Source of the DNA: Geodermatophilus aquaeductus
Lineage (GTDB): Bacteria > Actinomycetota > Actinomycetes > Mycobacteriales > Geodermatophilaceae
NCBI RefSeq assembly: GCF_900182545.1
Contig: NZ_FXTJ01000005.1
Location: 248,001-312,000, forward strand
Direction of reading: 5' to 3'
Length of the DNA: 64,000 bases
The position numbers were made by a program, and so were the translations under genes. Positions 54,710 to 62,938 of the stretch are shown one piece after another; within the stretch, counting starts at the first letter, position 1, and the number at the start of each line of letters is the position of its first letter. Below the pieces are notes generated by a model. The model searched no databases and was not told the DNA's origin. It worked only from the letters and a program-made list of their open reading frames with translations.

Positions 54710-54904
54710 TCAGACGGTGGGGGTGGTGCCTCCACCGGAGCCCGTGCCGCGGCCTCCGGAGAGCCGGCGGCGGGCGTCGTCGATCCGCGCCTTCGTCTTC
54801 GGGTCCCTGGCCACCTGCTGCGCCTTCGCGGACGCCTGCTTCAGTGCCTGCTGGCCCTTCCCGCTGCGTGCGAACTGGGCGACCTTGTCGAACACCGACG
54901 CCAT
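54710..54904 (-). CDS. Small basic helical protein
   Basis: A 64-aa protein (MASVFDKVAQFARSGKGQQA, KQASAKAQQVARDPKTKARI, then DDARRRLSGG and a Gly/Thr tail). Its amphipathic basic helices recall MT0933-like antitoxin or small DNA-associated proteins of actinobacteria, but the match is too weak to name. GAGAGGAGG precedes ATG 54904, so it is real. No toxin-like partner gene is adjacent. Confidence 0.7.
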   Translation of the reverse strand: MASVFDKVAQFARSGKGQQALKQASAKAQQVARDPKTKARIDDARRRLSGGRGTGSGGGTTPTV

Positions 54905-54996
54905 CTCGTGCGCCTCCTCTCGCCGGGGACCCGTCCTGGGTCCCTCACCACGATCAACGGATCCCGCACGGGCGCCGTTCCCCGCGCCGGAGCAGG

Positions 54997-56340
54997 TCAG
55001 GCCCGCGGCGGCACCGGCGGCCCGGACACCCGCCGCGGCTCCACGGCCAGGCCCACGCCCCGGCCGGCCAGCACCGCCGCCCCGACGGCGGACGCGCTGC
55101 GCAGCGGCAGGTACGCGACCGGCCGGCCGAGGGAGTCGGCGAGCACCTGCCGCACCAGCCGCGAGCGCCCGCCGCCCCCGGTCAGGACGACCGGCCCGCC
55201 GGGCGCCTCGCCCAGGAGCCCGGCCGCGGCGGCGACGGCCGACATCACGCCCTCGACGGCGGCGCGGGCGAGGTCGGCGCGGGTCGTACCGGCACCGAGG
55301 CCGCTCCACCCGCCGCGGTCGTCGGGCCCGGCCACCCCGCCGCGCTCGCCGGTGAGGAACGGCCGGAACACCGCTCCCCCGGCCCCGGGCGGCGACGTGG
55401 CGGCCAGCTCGAGCAGCTCCCCCGACGGGACGCCGAGCACGCCGGCCACCCAGGTCCACGCCGAGCCGCCGTTCTGCAGCGCGGCCATGGCGTACCAGCC
55501 GTCCGCGGCGTCGGCGTAGCCGTGCACGGGCGGGTCGTCGGCGGGCGCCGGCGTCCACCCGGGCCGCAGGACCTGCGCCCCGGTGCCGAGGTTGACCTGC
55601 AGCCCCCCGGTCGTCCCGGCCGCGAGCAGCGCCAGCGGGGTGTCCCCGCCGCCGACGACGACCGGCACCTCGGCGCCGCCGACCACCGCCGTTCCCGCCA
55701 CCTCCGCCGAGGGCCGCACCGCGGGCAGCAGCTCCGCCGGCACCCCGGCCGCGGCCCGCGCGGCGCCGGACCAGCCGTCGGCGACGACGTCCCAGAGCAG
55801 CGTGGCCGAGGCGTCGCTGCGGTCGGTGACCCGCGGGTCGGCGCCGGGGAGCAGGGTCGCCCGGAACGCGTCCTTGGGCAGCAGCGCCGCGGCGGCGCGG
55901 TCGACGAGGTCGGGGCGGTGGGCGGCCAGCCAGGCCAGCACCGGCCCGGTCATCCCCGGCACCAGCGGGTTGGCCAGCGCGGCGCGGTCGGCGGCCGGCA
56001 GCGCCCGCCACCGGGCGACCTCCGCGGCGGCGCGCCGGTCGGGCCAGAGCACCGCGGGGGCCAGAGCGGCGCCGGCGTCGTCGACGAGCACCGTGCCGTG
56101 CATCTGGCCCGACAGGCCGAGCCCGGCCACCGGCCGGCCGCCCAGCGCGGGCAGCAGCCGGGCCAGCGCGTCGTCGAACGCGGCGCGCCAGGTGCCGACC
56201 GCGCACTCGGCCCAGCCCTCCCGGGGGCTGTCCACCGCGTAGCCCGCCTCTGTCTCTGCGACCGTGCCGCCGTCCTCCCCGAGCGCGACGAGCTTGAGCC
56301 CGCTGGTGCCCAGGTCCGCGCCGAGCAGCACGCCGGACAC
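54997..56340 (-). CDS. xylB: FGGY carbohydrate kinase, xylulokinase-like
   Basis: A 447-aa sugar kinase. GADLGTSGLKLVAL (about residue 6) is the phosphate-1 loop, GLSGQMHGTVLV (about 72) and PAVLWPDRRAAAE are xylulokinase motifs, the catalytic Asp lies in GGGDTPLALL (about 222), and VVLTGGGGRSRLVRQVLAD is the adenosine loop. No xylose isomerase or transporter is nearby. GTG 56340 lies 2 nt after the XdhC gene stops, so it is the last gene of a four-gene operon. Confidence 0.87.
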   Translation of the reverse strand: MSGVLLGADLGTSGLKLVALGEDGGTVAETEAGYAVDSPREGWAECAVGTWRAAFDDALARLLPALGGRPVAGLGLSGQMHGTVLVDDAGAALAPAVLWPDRRAAAEVARWRALPAADRAALANPLVPGMTGPVLAWLAAHRPDLVDRAAAALLPKDAFRATLLPGADPRVTDRSDASATLLWDVVADGWSGAARAAAGVPAELLPAVRPSAEVAGTAVVGGAEVPVVVGGGDTPLALLAAGTTGGLQVNLGTGAQVLRPGWTPAPADDPPVHGYADAADGWYAMAALQNGGSAWTWVAGVLGVPSGELLELAATSPPGAGGAVFRPFLTGERGGVAGPDDRGGWSGLGAGTTRADLARAAVEGVMSAVAAAAGLLGEAPGGPVVLTGGGGRSRLVRQVLADSLGRPVAYLPLRSASAVGAAVLAGRGVGLAVEPRRVSGPPVPPRA

Positions 56341-56342
56341 CG

Positions 56343-56792
56343 TCAGCGGCCGTGCGGGGCGCCGGAGCGGCCGTTGCGGTCGGCCAGCAGCCCGGCGAGC
56401 GTGCTCAGCGCGATCTCGGCCGGGGCGCGCGAGCCGATGTCGAGCCCGATCGGCCGGTGCACCCTGGCCACCTCCTGCGGCGGCACGCCGAGCGTGGCCA
56501 GCGCTGCCACGTGCGGGCCCTCGTGCCGCGGGTTGCCCATGACGCCCACCCAGCGGACCGGCCGGGCCAGCGCGTCGCGCAGCACCTCGCCGAGCTCGGG
56601 CCGGTGGTGGTCGGTGACCACGACGTCGGCGTCGGACAGGTCCTCGGGGAGGTCGGCGAACCCGAGGACGCCGGCCCCGCGGGCGGGGTCGGGGTCGAGC
56701 AGCACGGTGCGGAAGCCGAGCTCGGGCGCCCAGCGCAGCAGCACCTCGGCCACCGGCGAGTCGAACACCGCCACCAGCACCCGGTCGGTCAC
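56343..56792 (-). CDS. XdhC C-terminal (Rossmann) domain protein
   Basis: A 149-aa protein corresponding only to the C-terminal NAD-binding half of XdhC/CoxI family proteins, which insert the sulfurated molybdenum cofactor into xanthine-dehydrogenase-like enzymes. PIGLDIGSRAPAEIALSTLAG is the diagnostic motif; VVVTDHHRPELGEVLRDAL and WVGVMGNPRH also fit. The N-terminal cofactor-binding part with its conserved Cys is absent, and no molybdoenzyme gene is in the window. GTG 56792 overlaps the upstream hydrolase (GTGA). Confidence 0.8.
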   Translation of the reverse strand: MTDRVLVAVFDSPVAEVLLRWAPELGFRTVLLDPDPARGAGVLGFADLPEDLSDADVVVTDHHRPELGEVLRDALARPVRWVGVMGNPRHEGPHVAALATLGVPPQEVARVHRPIGLDIGSRAPAEIALSTLAGLLADRNGRSGAPHGR

Positions 56793-57574
56793 GGCTCCCC
56801 CAGGAAGTCAGTGAGCGCCGCGGCGAAGGCCGGCGCCCGGAGCGCGGTGGCGTGGTCGCCAGGGACGACGGCCACCCGGGCGCCCGGGATGGCGGCGGCG
56901 AGCGTGCCGGGGCGGGCCGCGAGCGGATCGGCGTCGCCGGCGAGGACGAGGGTGGGCGCGGTGATCGCGGCCAGGTCGGCACTCCGGGTGTGCACCGCCC
57001 GGGCGTGCGCGGCGAGGGCCCGCCGGTCGGCGCCGAGGGCATCGGCCATCCGGCAGAAGGGCAGGGTGGCGGGAGAACGCACGGCGGCGACGTCGGGCGC
57101 CTCCAGCGCGTCGGCCAGCTCGGCCATCAGGACGGCGTGGGCCCGCGCACCGGCGGGCTCCACGAACGCGGCGCCGGTTCCGCCGACCACCAGCCGGCGC
57201 ACCCGCCGGTCGGCGACCGCGACCAGCACCGCGACCGTCGCCCCCATCGAGTAGCCGGCCAGGTCGAACGAGTCGTGGTCGAGCGCGTCGGCCACCCGCC
57301 GCAGGTCGTCGGCCATGCGGAGCTCGCCGTAGGCGGCCGGGTCGTGCGGCTTGTCCGACCGTCCGTGCCCGCGGGCGTCGACGCCGACGACCTCCCGCCC
57401 GGCCGCCACCAGGACCGCGACCGTCCCGGTGCCGACCCAGTTGAGCCGGGTGTCGGCGACGAAGCCGTGCTGCAGGTAGACCGGCGGGAGCGGGCCGGGG
57501 TCCCCCCACCGATGCACGGCGACCGCGACGCCGTCGGCGCCGGGCACCCGCAGGGTCGCCAGCACCGCCGTCAC
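56789..57574 (-). CDS. Alpha/beta-fold hydrolase
   Basis: A 261-aa alpha/beta hydrolase. [15 protein letters not shown] (about residue 30) is the oxyanion loop, [12 protein letters not shown] (about 67) is typical of esterases and haloperoxidase-like enzymes, [10 protein letters not shown] (about 105) holds the Ser, and [10 protein letters not shown] (about 240) the His. It overlaps the aldo-keto reductase gene upstream and the XdhC-like gene downstream by 4 nt each (GTGA). The substrate is unknown. Confidence 0.86.
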   Translation of the reverse strand: MTAVLATLRVPGADGVAVAVHRWGDPGPLPPVYLQHGFVADTRLNWVGTGTVAVLVAAGREVVGVDARGHGRSDKPHDPAAYGELRMADDLRRVADALDHDSFDLAGYSMGATVAVLVAVADRRVRRLVVGGTGAAFVEPAGARAHAVLMAELADALEAPDVAAVRSPATLPFCRMADALGADRRALAAHARAVHTRSADLAAITAPTLVLAGDADPLAARPGTLAAAIPGARVAVVPGDHATALRAPAFAAALTDFLGEP

Positions 57575-58581
57575 GCGGCGCGCTCGGGGCTGTCGCCGTA
57601 GGCGTAGCCGGCGTCGGCGTACCGGCCGCCGACGGCGACGCCGGGCGGGGCGATCTCGCCGAGGCGGGCCAGGTCCCCGGCGCTGAGCTCGACGGCCAGG
57701 GCGCCGGCGTTCTCCTCCAGGTAGGAGCGCCGCTTGGTGCCCGGGATCGGGACGACGTCGTCGCCCTGCGCGAGCACCCAGGCCAGCGCGAGCTGCCCGG
57801 GCGTGCAGCCCTTCTCCGTCGCCAGGTCGCGGACGGCGTCGACCAGGCGCAGGTTGGCCGCGAACGCCTCGCCGGTGAAGCGGGGGTGGGTGCGCCGCCA
57901 GTCGTCCTCGGCGAAGTCGTCGGGACTGGTGATCGCGCCGGTGAGGAAGCCACGGCCCAGCGGGCTGAACGGCACGATGCCGATCCCCGCCTCGCGGGCG
58001 ACGCCCAGTACCTCGGTCTCGAGATCGCGCGTCCACAGCGACCACTCGCTCTGCAGCGCCGCGATCGGGTGCACGGCCACCGCCCGCCGGACCGAGGCGG
58101 CCGAGGCCTCCGACAGCCCGAGGTACCGGACCTTCCCCTGCTGCACGAGCTCGGCCATCGCGCCGACGGTGTCCTCGATCGGCACCCGCGGGTCGACCCG
58201 GTGCTGGTAGTAGAGGTCGACGACGTCGACCCCGAGCCGGCGCAGGCTGGCCTCGGCGCAGGCGCGCACGTTCTCGGGCCGGCCGTCGATGTCCATGCCC
58301 CCGCGGTCGTTCCTCCGCAGCGAGAACTTGGTCGCGAGTTGCACCTCGTCGCGCCGGCCGCGGATCGCCTCGCCGACGAGCTCCTCGTTGTGCCCGTCCC
58401 CGTAGACGTCGGAGGTGTCGAGGAAGGTCACGCCCAGGTCGAGCGCCCGGTGCACGGTGGCGATCGACTCGTCGCGGTCGGCGGCGCCGTACATCTGGCT
58501 CATGCCCATGCAGCCCAGGCCGAGCGCGGAGACGGTCAGGCCGTCCCGGCCGAGCGTGCGGGGAGCGGCGGGGGAGGTCAT
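57571..58581 (-). CDS. Aldo-keto reductase
   Basis: A 336-aa AKR13-like NADPH-dependent reductase. The catalytic tetrad is visible as Asp in [16 protein letters not shown] (with Tyr), Lys in LATKFS and His in [24 protein letters not shown] near the C-terminus binds the NADPH phosphate. It is the first gene of the operon with the hydrolase, XdhC-like protein and sugar kinase; GGGGGAGG-like purine tracts are absent and ATG 58581 has no clear ribosome-binding site. Confidence 0.9.
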   Translation of the reverse strand: MTSPAAPRTLGRDGLTVSALGLGCMGMSQMYGAADRDESIATVHRALDLGVTFLDTSDVYGDGHNEELVGEAIRGRRDEVQLATKFSLRRNDRGGMDIDGRPENVRACAEASLRRLGVDVVDLYYQHRVDPRVPIEDTVGAMAELVQQGKVRYLGLSEASAASVRRAVAVHPIAALQSEWSLWTRDLETEVLGVAREAGIGIVPFSPLGRGFLTGAITSPDDFAEDDWRRTHPRFTGEAFAANLRLVDAVRDLATEKGCTPGQLALAWVLAQGDDVVPIPGTKRRSYLEENAGALAVELSAGDLARLGEIAPPGVAVGGRYADAGYAYGDSPERAA

Positions 58582-58680
58582 GCCCGCATCCTCGTCCCGG
58601 CGGGCGCGGACCCGCCACCGGCCGTTTCCGGTCCGGCGGCACGGGTAGCCGCCCCGGGCGACGACTCCCCGGGAGGACCC

Positions 58681-59265
58681 ATGAGCGCGCGCCCCGCCCG
58701 CCGCACGGCCCGACTGCTCGGCCTGACCAGCCTGGGCCTCGGCACCTCGATGCTGGTGTCCCCCACCGGGGTCGCCCGCTTCGCGGGGGTCGACGACTCC
58801 CCGGTGGCCGTGCCGGTCATCACCGCCGTCGGCGCGCGGGAGCTGGCGCACGCCGCCGGGCTGCTCGCCGGCCGGCCCGGCTGGGCGTGGACGCGGGTCC
58901 TCGGCGACGCCGTCGACCTCACCGCCATGGGCGTCGCGCTGTCCAACCGCCGCGGTGCCCGCGAGCGGCAGCTGCGCAACGTCCTCGTCGGCGCCTCCGT
59001 CCTCGCCGCGCTCGACCTGCTGACGGCGCTGCGCTCGCGGGGGCGGCGGCGGAACCCGGTCCCGTCGGCCGACACGCGCCCCGGCGGCACCGGCCTGGTC
59101 GCCCCGCTGGTCGACGTCCGCCCGGCGCTGGCCGGCGAGCCCCGCCGGCCGGTCGTGCCGGCGGCGAAGGCGCAGGCCTCGGACGTGCGGGCGTCGGACG
59201 CCCTGACGACGGGCACCCCGACGCAGGCCCCCGCCGGCGCGCCGGGCGGACCCGCCGTCAGCTGA
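58681..59265 (+). CDS. Membrane protein, DUF4267-like
   Basis: A 194-aa protein. Residues 8-110 contain about four hydrophobic stretches ([68 protein letters not shown]), the pattern of small membrane proteins annotated as DUF4267 or linked to cyclase/dehydrase proteins. The final 75 residues are polar and Ala/Pro-rich. GGGAGGACCC precedes ATG 58681. It overlaps the convergent hydrolase by 8 bp. The function is unknown. Confidence 0.72.
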   Translation: MSARPARRTARLLGLTSLGLGTSMLVSPTGVARFAGVDDSPVAVPVITAVGARELAHAAGLLAGRPGWAWTRVLGDAVDLTAMGVALSNRRGARERQLRNVLVGASVLAALDLLTALRSRGRRRNPVPSADTRPGGTGLVAPLVDVRPALAGEPRRPVVPAAKAQASDVRASDALTTGTPTQAPAGAPGGPAVS

Positions 59266-60073
59266 CGGTCAGGAAGCCGTCCACGACGGTCGCCAGCTCC
59301 GGGGCGGAGAAGACGTCGTAGTGGGTGCGCCCGGGCAGGATCGCCAGCCGCGAGGCGGGGCGCCCCGACCCGTCCCAGCCGGCGTCGCGCAACCCGCCGC
59401 CCAGCAGCGCGAAGAACTCCGCCGCGTGCGCCGGCGGGATGCCGTCGGCGTCGCCGTAGACCAGCAGGACCGGCGCGGTGATCGCCCGCACCTCCGCACT
59501 CCAGTCGTAGGGCGTGCGGAGCAGGTCGCCGGTCTTGTCCATGAGCGTGCCGAACGCGTCGACGTCGGGCGCGACGGCGGCGTAGGCGGCGTACATCGGC
59601 GTCTGCCGCATCCCCTCGATGCCGGCGGCGCTCACGGCGGCCATCCCCTCCAGGACGTCGGGGAACCAGCCGTCCCGGCGGCAGGGTGCCGAGACGACGA
59701 CCAGCCGGCGCACGACCTCCGGGTGCCGGATCGCCACGCGCAGCACGACGCCGCCGCCGAGCGAGTAGCCCATCAGGTCGGCCGGGCCGAGGTCGAGCCC
59801 GCGCACCAGCGCGGCCACGTCGTCGGCGAGGTCGTCCCAGGTGAACGGCCGGTCGACGTCGGCGGTGTGCCCGTGGCCCTGCAGCTCGACGGCGACCACC
59901 CGCCGGTGCGCGGCCAGCCGCTCGAGGACGTCGCCGAACACGTCCACCACGCCGAACCCGCCGTGGACGACGACCAGCGGCGTGCCGCCCTCGTCCAGGC
60001 TCCGCCAGTACATCCGCACGCCGCCGGTGACCGGTGCGTACCCCTCGTCGGCCCGCAGGCCCGTCGTCGTCAT
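59258..60073 (-). CDS. Alpha/beta-fold hydrolase
   Basis: A 271-aa alpha/beta hydrolase. [13 protein letters not shown] (about residue 35) is the oxyanion loop, [12 protein letters not shown] (about 63) follows strand 4, [12 protein letters not shown] (about 100) carries the Ser, [10 protein letters not shown] the Asp and [10 protein letters not shown] the His. These features suggest an esterase or a lactone/epoxide-like hydrolase. ATG 60073 is the family-consistent start; a longer in-frame leader is unlikely. It is divergent from cbs across 95 bp. Confidence 0.86.
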   Translation of the reverse strand: MTTTGLRADEGYAPVTGGVRMYWRSLDEGGTPLVVVHGGFGVVDVFGDVLERLAAHRRVVAVELQGHGHTADVDRPFTWDDLADDVAALVRGLDLGPADLMGYSLGGGVVLRVAIRHPEVVRRLVVVSAPCRRDGWFPDVLEGMAAVSAAGIEGMRQTPMYAAYAAVAPDVDAFGTLMDKTGDLLRTPYDWSAEVRAITAPVLLVYGDADGIPPAHAAEFFALLGGGLRDAGWDGSGRPASRLAILPGRTHYDVFSAPELATVVDGFLTVS

Positions 60074-60168
60074 GCCGGTGGGACGGCACGGGCGACCGGA
60101 ACTCACCGGTGGTGGTGGGATGGGGAGCGAATGCGGCGCCCACCCCGGGCGCCGGCGAGGAGGTCCGC

Positions 60169-61551
60169 GTGCAGTACGCCGAGTCCGTCGTCGACCTGAT
60201 CGGCGGCACCCCGCTGGTCCGGCTGTCGAGGGTCACCGCCGACCTCGGCCCGGACGCGCCGCTGGTGCTGGCCAAGGTCGAGTACATGAACCCCGGCGGG
60301 TCGGTGAAGGACCGCATCGCCGTGCGCATGGTCGACGCCGCCGAGGCCAGCGGGGAGCTGAAGCCGGGCGGGACGATCGTGGAGCCGACCAGCGGCAACA
60401 CCGGCATCGGCCTGGCGCTGGTCGCCCAGCAGCGCGGGTACAGGTGCATCTTCGTGTGCCCCGACAAGGTCAGCCAGGACAAGGTCAACACGCTGCGGGC
60501 CTACGGCGCCGAGGTCGTGGTCTGCCCCACCGCCGTCGACCCGTCCGACCCGCGGTCGTACTACTCGGTGTCCGACCGGCTGGCGCGGGAGACCCCGGGC
60601 GGCTGGAAGCCCGACCAGTACGCCAACCCGGCCAACCCGCGCTCGCACTACGAGACCACCGGCCCGGAGATCTGGGAGCAGACCGAGGGCCGGGTGACCT
60701 GCTTCGTCACCGGCGTCGGCACCGGCGGGACGATCAGCGGCATCGGCCGCTACCTCAAGGAGGTCAGCGACGGCCGCGTGCGCGTGGTCGGCGTCGACCC
60801 GGAGGGCTCGGTCTACTCCGGCGGCACCGGCCGGCCCTACCTCGTCGAGGGTGTCGGCGAGGACTTCTGGCCCGACGCCTACGACCGCTCGATCGCCGAC
60901 GACATCGTCGCCGTCACCGACGCCGACTCCTTCCGGATGACCCGGCGGCTGGCCCGCGAGGAGGGCCTGCTGGTGGGCGGCTCGTGCGGGATGGCCGTCG
61001 TCGGCGCGCTGCGGGCGGCCGAGCAGCTCGGTCCCGACGACGTCGTCGTGGTGCTGCTGCCCGACGGCGGCCGCGGCTACCTCAACAAGATCTTCAACGA
61101 CCGCTGGATGGCCGACTACGGCTTCCTCGACGTCGCGTCCGGCGAGACCGTGGGCGAGCTGCTCGAGGCCAAGGACGGCGCGACGCCGGTCCTCGTGCAC
61201 ACCCACCCCAACGAGACCGTCCGCGACGCGATCGACATCCTGCGCGAGTACGGGGTGAGCCAGCTGCCCGTCGTCCGCGCCGAGCCCCCGGTGACCGCCG
61301 GCGAGGTGGTCGGGTCGGTCGACGAGAAGGTGCTGCTCGACGCGCTGTTCGCCGGGCGGGCCTCGCTGTCGGACCGGGTGGAGAAGCACATGTCCGCGCC
61401 GCTGCCGATCATCGGCTCCGGCGAGCCGGTCAGCGCCGCGGTCGCCGAGTTCGGCGAGGCCGACGCCCTCGTGGTGCACGTCGACGGCAAGCCCGCCGGC
61501 GTCGTCACCCGCCAGGACGTCCTCGGCCACCTCGCGGGGGTGGCCAAGTGA
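60169..61551 (+). CDS. cbs: Cystathionine beta-synthase
   Basis: A 460-aa PLP enzyme that condenses serine and homocysteine in transsulfuration. NPGGSVKDRIAVRM (about residue 40) has the Schiff-base Lys, EPTSGNTGIGLALVA the substrate loop, and VTGVGTGGTISGIGRYL the PLP phosphate loop. Two C-terminal CBS domains (about 340-455; VRDAIDILREYGVSQLPVV and ALVVHVDGKPAGVVTRQDVLG) are present, as in M. tuberculosis Rv1077. There is no heme-binding N-terminal extension. GAGGAGG precedes GTG 60169. It overlaps metB by 4 nt. Confidence 0.94.
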   Translation: MQYAESVVDLIGGTPLVRLSRVTADLGPDAPLVLAKVEYMNPGGSVKDRIAVRMVDAAEASGELKPGGTIVEPTSGNTGIGLALVAQQRGYRCIFVCPDKVSQDKVNTLRAYGAEVVVCPTAVDPSDPRSYYSVSDRLARETPGGWKPDQYANPANPRSHYETTGPEIWEQTEGRVTCFVTGVGTGGTISGIGRYLKEVSDGRVRVVGVDPEGSVYSGGTGRPYLVEGVGEDFWPDAYDRSIADDIVAVTDADSFRMTRRLAREEGLLVGGSCGMAVVGALRAAEQLGPDDVVVVLLPDGGRGYLNKIFNDRWMADYGFLDVASGETVGELLEAKDGATPVLVHTHPNETVRDAIDILREYGVSQLPVVRAEPPVTAGEVVGSVDEKVLLDALFAGRASLSDRVEKHMSAPLPIIGSGEPVSAAVAEFGEADALVVHVDGKPAGVVTRQDVLGHLAGVAK

Positions 61552-62690
61552 GCGGCTCCGGCTTCGACACCCGGGCGATCCACGCCGGGCAGGACCCGAA
61601 CCCGGCCACCGGCGACGTCGTCGTCCCGCTGCACCTGGCCACGACGTTCAAGCAGGACGGCGTCGGCGGGCTGCGCGACGGCTACGAGTACGCCCGCAGC
61701 GGCAACCCGACGCGCACCGCGCTGCAGGACCTGCTCGCCTCGCTCGAGGAGGGCACCGCGGGCCTCGCCTTCGCCTCCGGGCTCGCCGCCGAGGACACGC
61801 TGCTGCGCACCGTGTGCCAGCCGGGCAGCCACGTGGTGCTCGGCGGGGACGCCTACGGCGGCACGTTCCGGCTCATCTCGCGGGTGGCCTCGCGCTGGGG
61901 CGTCGAGCACACCCCGGCCGACCTCAACGACGCCGACGCCCTGCGCGCGGCGATCCGGCCGGAGACGCGGGTGGTCTGGTGCGAGACGCCGACCAACCCG
62001 CTGCTCAACATCGCCGACATCACGCGCACCGCCGAGATCGCGCACGAGGCCGGCGCGCTGCTCGTCGTCGACAACACCTTCGCCTCGCCCTACCTGCAGC
62101 GGCCGCTGACCCTGGGCGCCGACGTCGTGGTGCACTCGACGACGAAGTACCTCGGCGGGCACTCCGACGTCGTCGGCGGGGCGCTCGTCGTCCGCGACGG
62201 GGACCTCGCCGAGCAGCTGGCCTACCACCAGAACGCGATGGGGGCCGTCTCCGGGCCGCTGTCGGACTGGCTGGTGGTGCGCGGCATCAAGACCCTCGGC
62301 GTGCGGATGGACCGCCACCAGGCCAACGCCGCGCGGATCGCCGAGTACCTGCTGCAGCACGCCGCGGTCTCGCGCGTCCTCTACCCGGGCCTGCCCGACC
62401 ACCCCGGCCACGACATCGCCGCGAAGCAGATGTCCGGCTTCGGCGGGATGCTGTCGTTCCGGCTGGCCGGCGGCGAGGAGGAGGCACTGCGGGCGTGCGA
62501 GCGGTTCGGGCTGTTCACGCTGGCCGAGTCCCTGGGCGGCGTCGAGTCGCTGGTGGAGCACCCGCACCGGATGACCCACGCCAGCGCCGCGGGCTCGCCG
62601 CTGGAGGTGCCGGCCGACCTGGTCCGGCTCTCGGTGGGCATCGAGGACGTCGACGACCTGCTCGCCGACCTGGAGCAGGCGCTCCGCTGA
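61548..62690 (+). CDS. metB: Cystathionine gamma-synthase/lyase
   Basis: A 380-aa PLP enzyme of the Cys/Met metabolism family. FDTRAIHAGQDPNPATGDVV at the start, YEYARSGNPTRTALQ, the PLP Lys in HSTTKYLGGHSDVVGG and SLGGVESLVEHPHRMTHAS are diagnostic. Sequence alone does not separate gamma-synthase from gamma-lyase; next to cbs, a reverse-transsulfuration lyase role is equally plausible. GTG 61548 overlaps the cbs stop, so the two are translationally coupled. Confidence 0.92.
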   Translation: MSGSGFDTRAIHAGQDPNPATGDVVVPLHLATTFKQDGVGGLRDGYEYARSGNPTRTALQDLLASLEEGTAGLAFASGLAAEDTLLRTVCQPGSHVVLGGDAYGGTFRLISRVASRWGVEHTPADLNDADALRAAIRPETRVVWCETPTNPLLNIADITRTAEIAHEAGALLVVDNTFASPYLQRPLTLGADVVVHSTTKYLGGHSDVVGGALVVRDGDLAEQLAYHQNAMGAVSGPLSDWLVVRGIKTLGVRMDRHQANAARIAEYLLQHAAVSRVLYPGLPDHPGHDIAAKQMSGFGGMLSFRLAGGEEEALRACERFGLFTLAESLGGVESLVEHPHRMTHASAAGSPLEVPADLVRLSVGIEDVDDLLADLEQALR

Positions 62691-62693
62691 CCC

Positions 62694-62747
62694 GGCCCCG
62701 TCCAGGGTCCCGCCCCGAGCTCGCGAGGGGTGGGGAGGACGGGGTCC
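62694..62747. terminator. Probable terminator between convergent genes
   Basis: GGCCCCGTCC (62694-62703) pairs with GGACGGGGTCC (62737-62747) over 10 bp with one bulge. Confidence 0.55.
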
Positions 62748-62752
62748 TCACA

Positions 62753-62938
62753 TCAGTCGGTGACCGTCAGGGCCCGGGTGGGGCACTGCTGCGCGGCCTG
62801 CCGGACGGACTCCTCGTCGTCCGGCCGGTCCTGCAGCACGTGCACCACGCCGTCGTCGGAGACCTCGAAGACGTCGGGGGCGAGCATCTCGCAGGCACCC
62901 GAGCCCACGCACAGCTCGCGGTCGGCGGTGACCCGCAT
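62753..62938 (-). CDS. [3Fe-4S]-type ferredoxin
   Basis: A 61-aa electron carrier. The ligands are Cys10, Cys16 and Cys52 (CVGSGAC...CPTRAL), the C-x5-C...CP spacing of single-cluster [3Fe-4S] ferredoxins that feed actinobacterial P450s. Its ATG at 62938 overlaps the last base of the upstream P450 stop (TGATG), so production is coupled. A ferredoxin reductase is not in the window. Confidence 0.92.
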   Translation of the reverse strand: MRVTADRELCVGSGACEMLAPDVFEVSDDGVVHVLQDRPDDEESVRQAAQQCPTRALTVTD

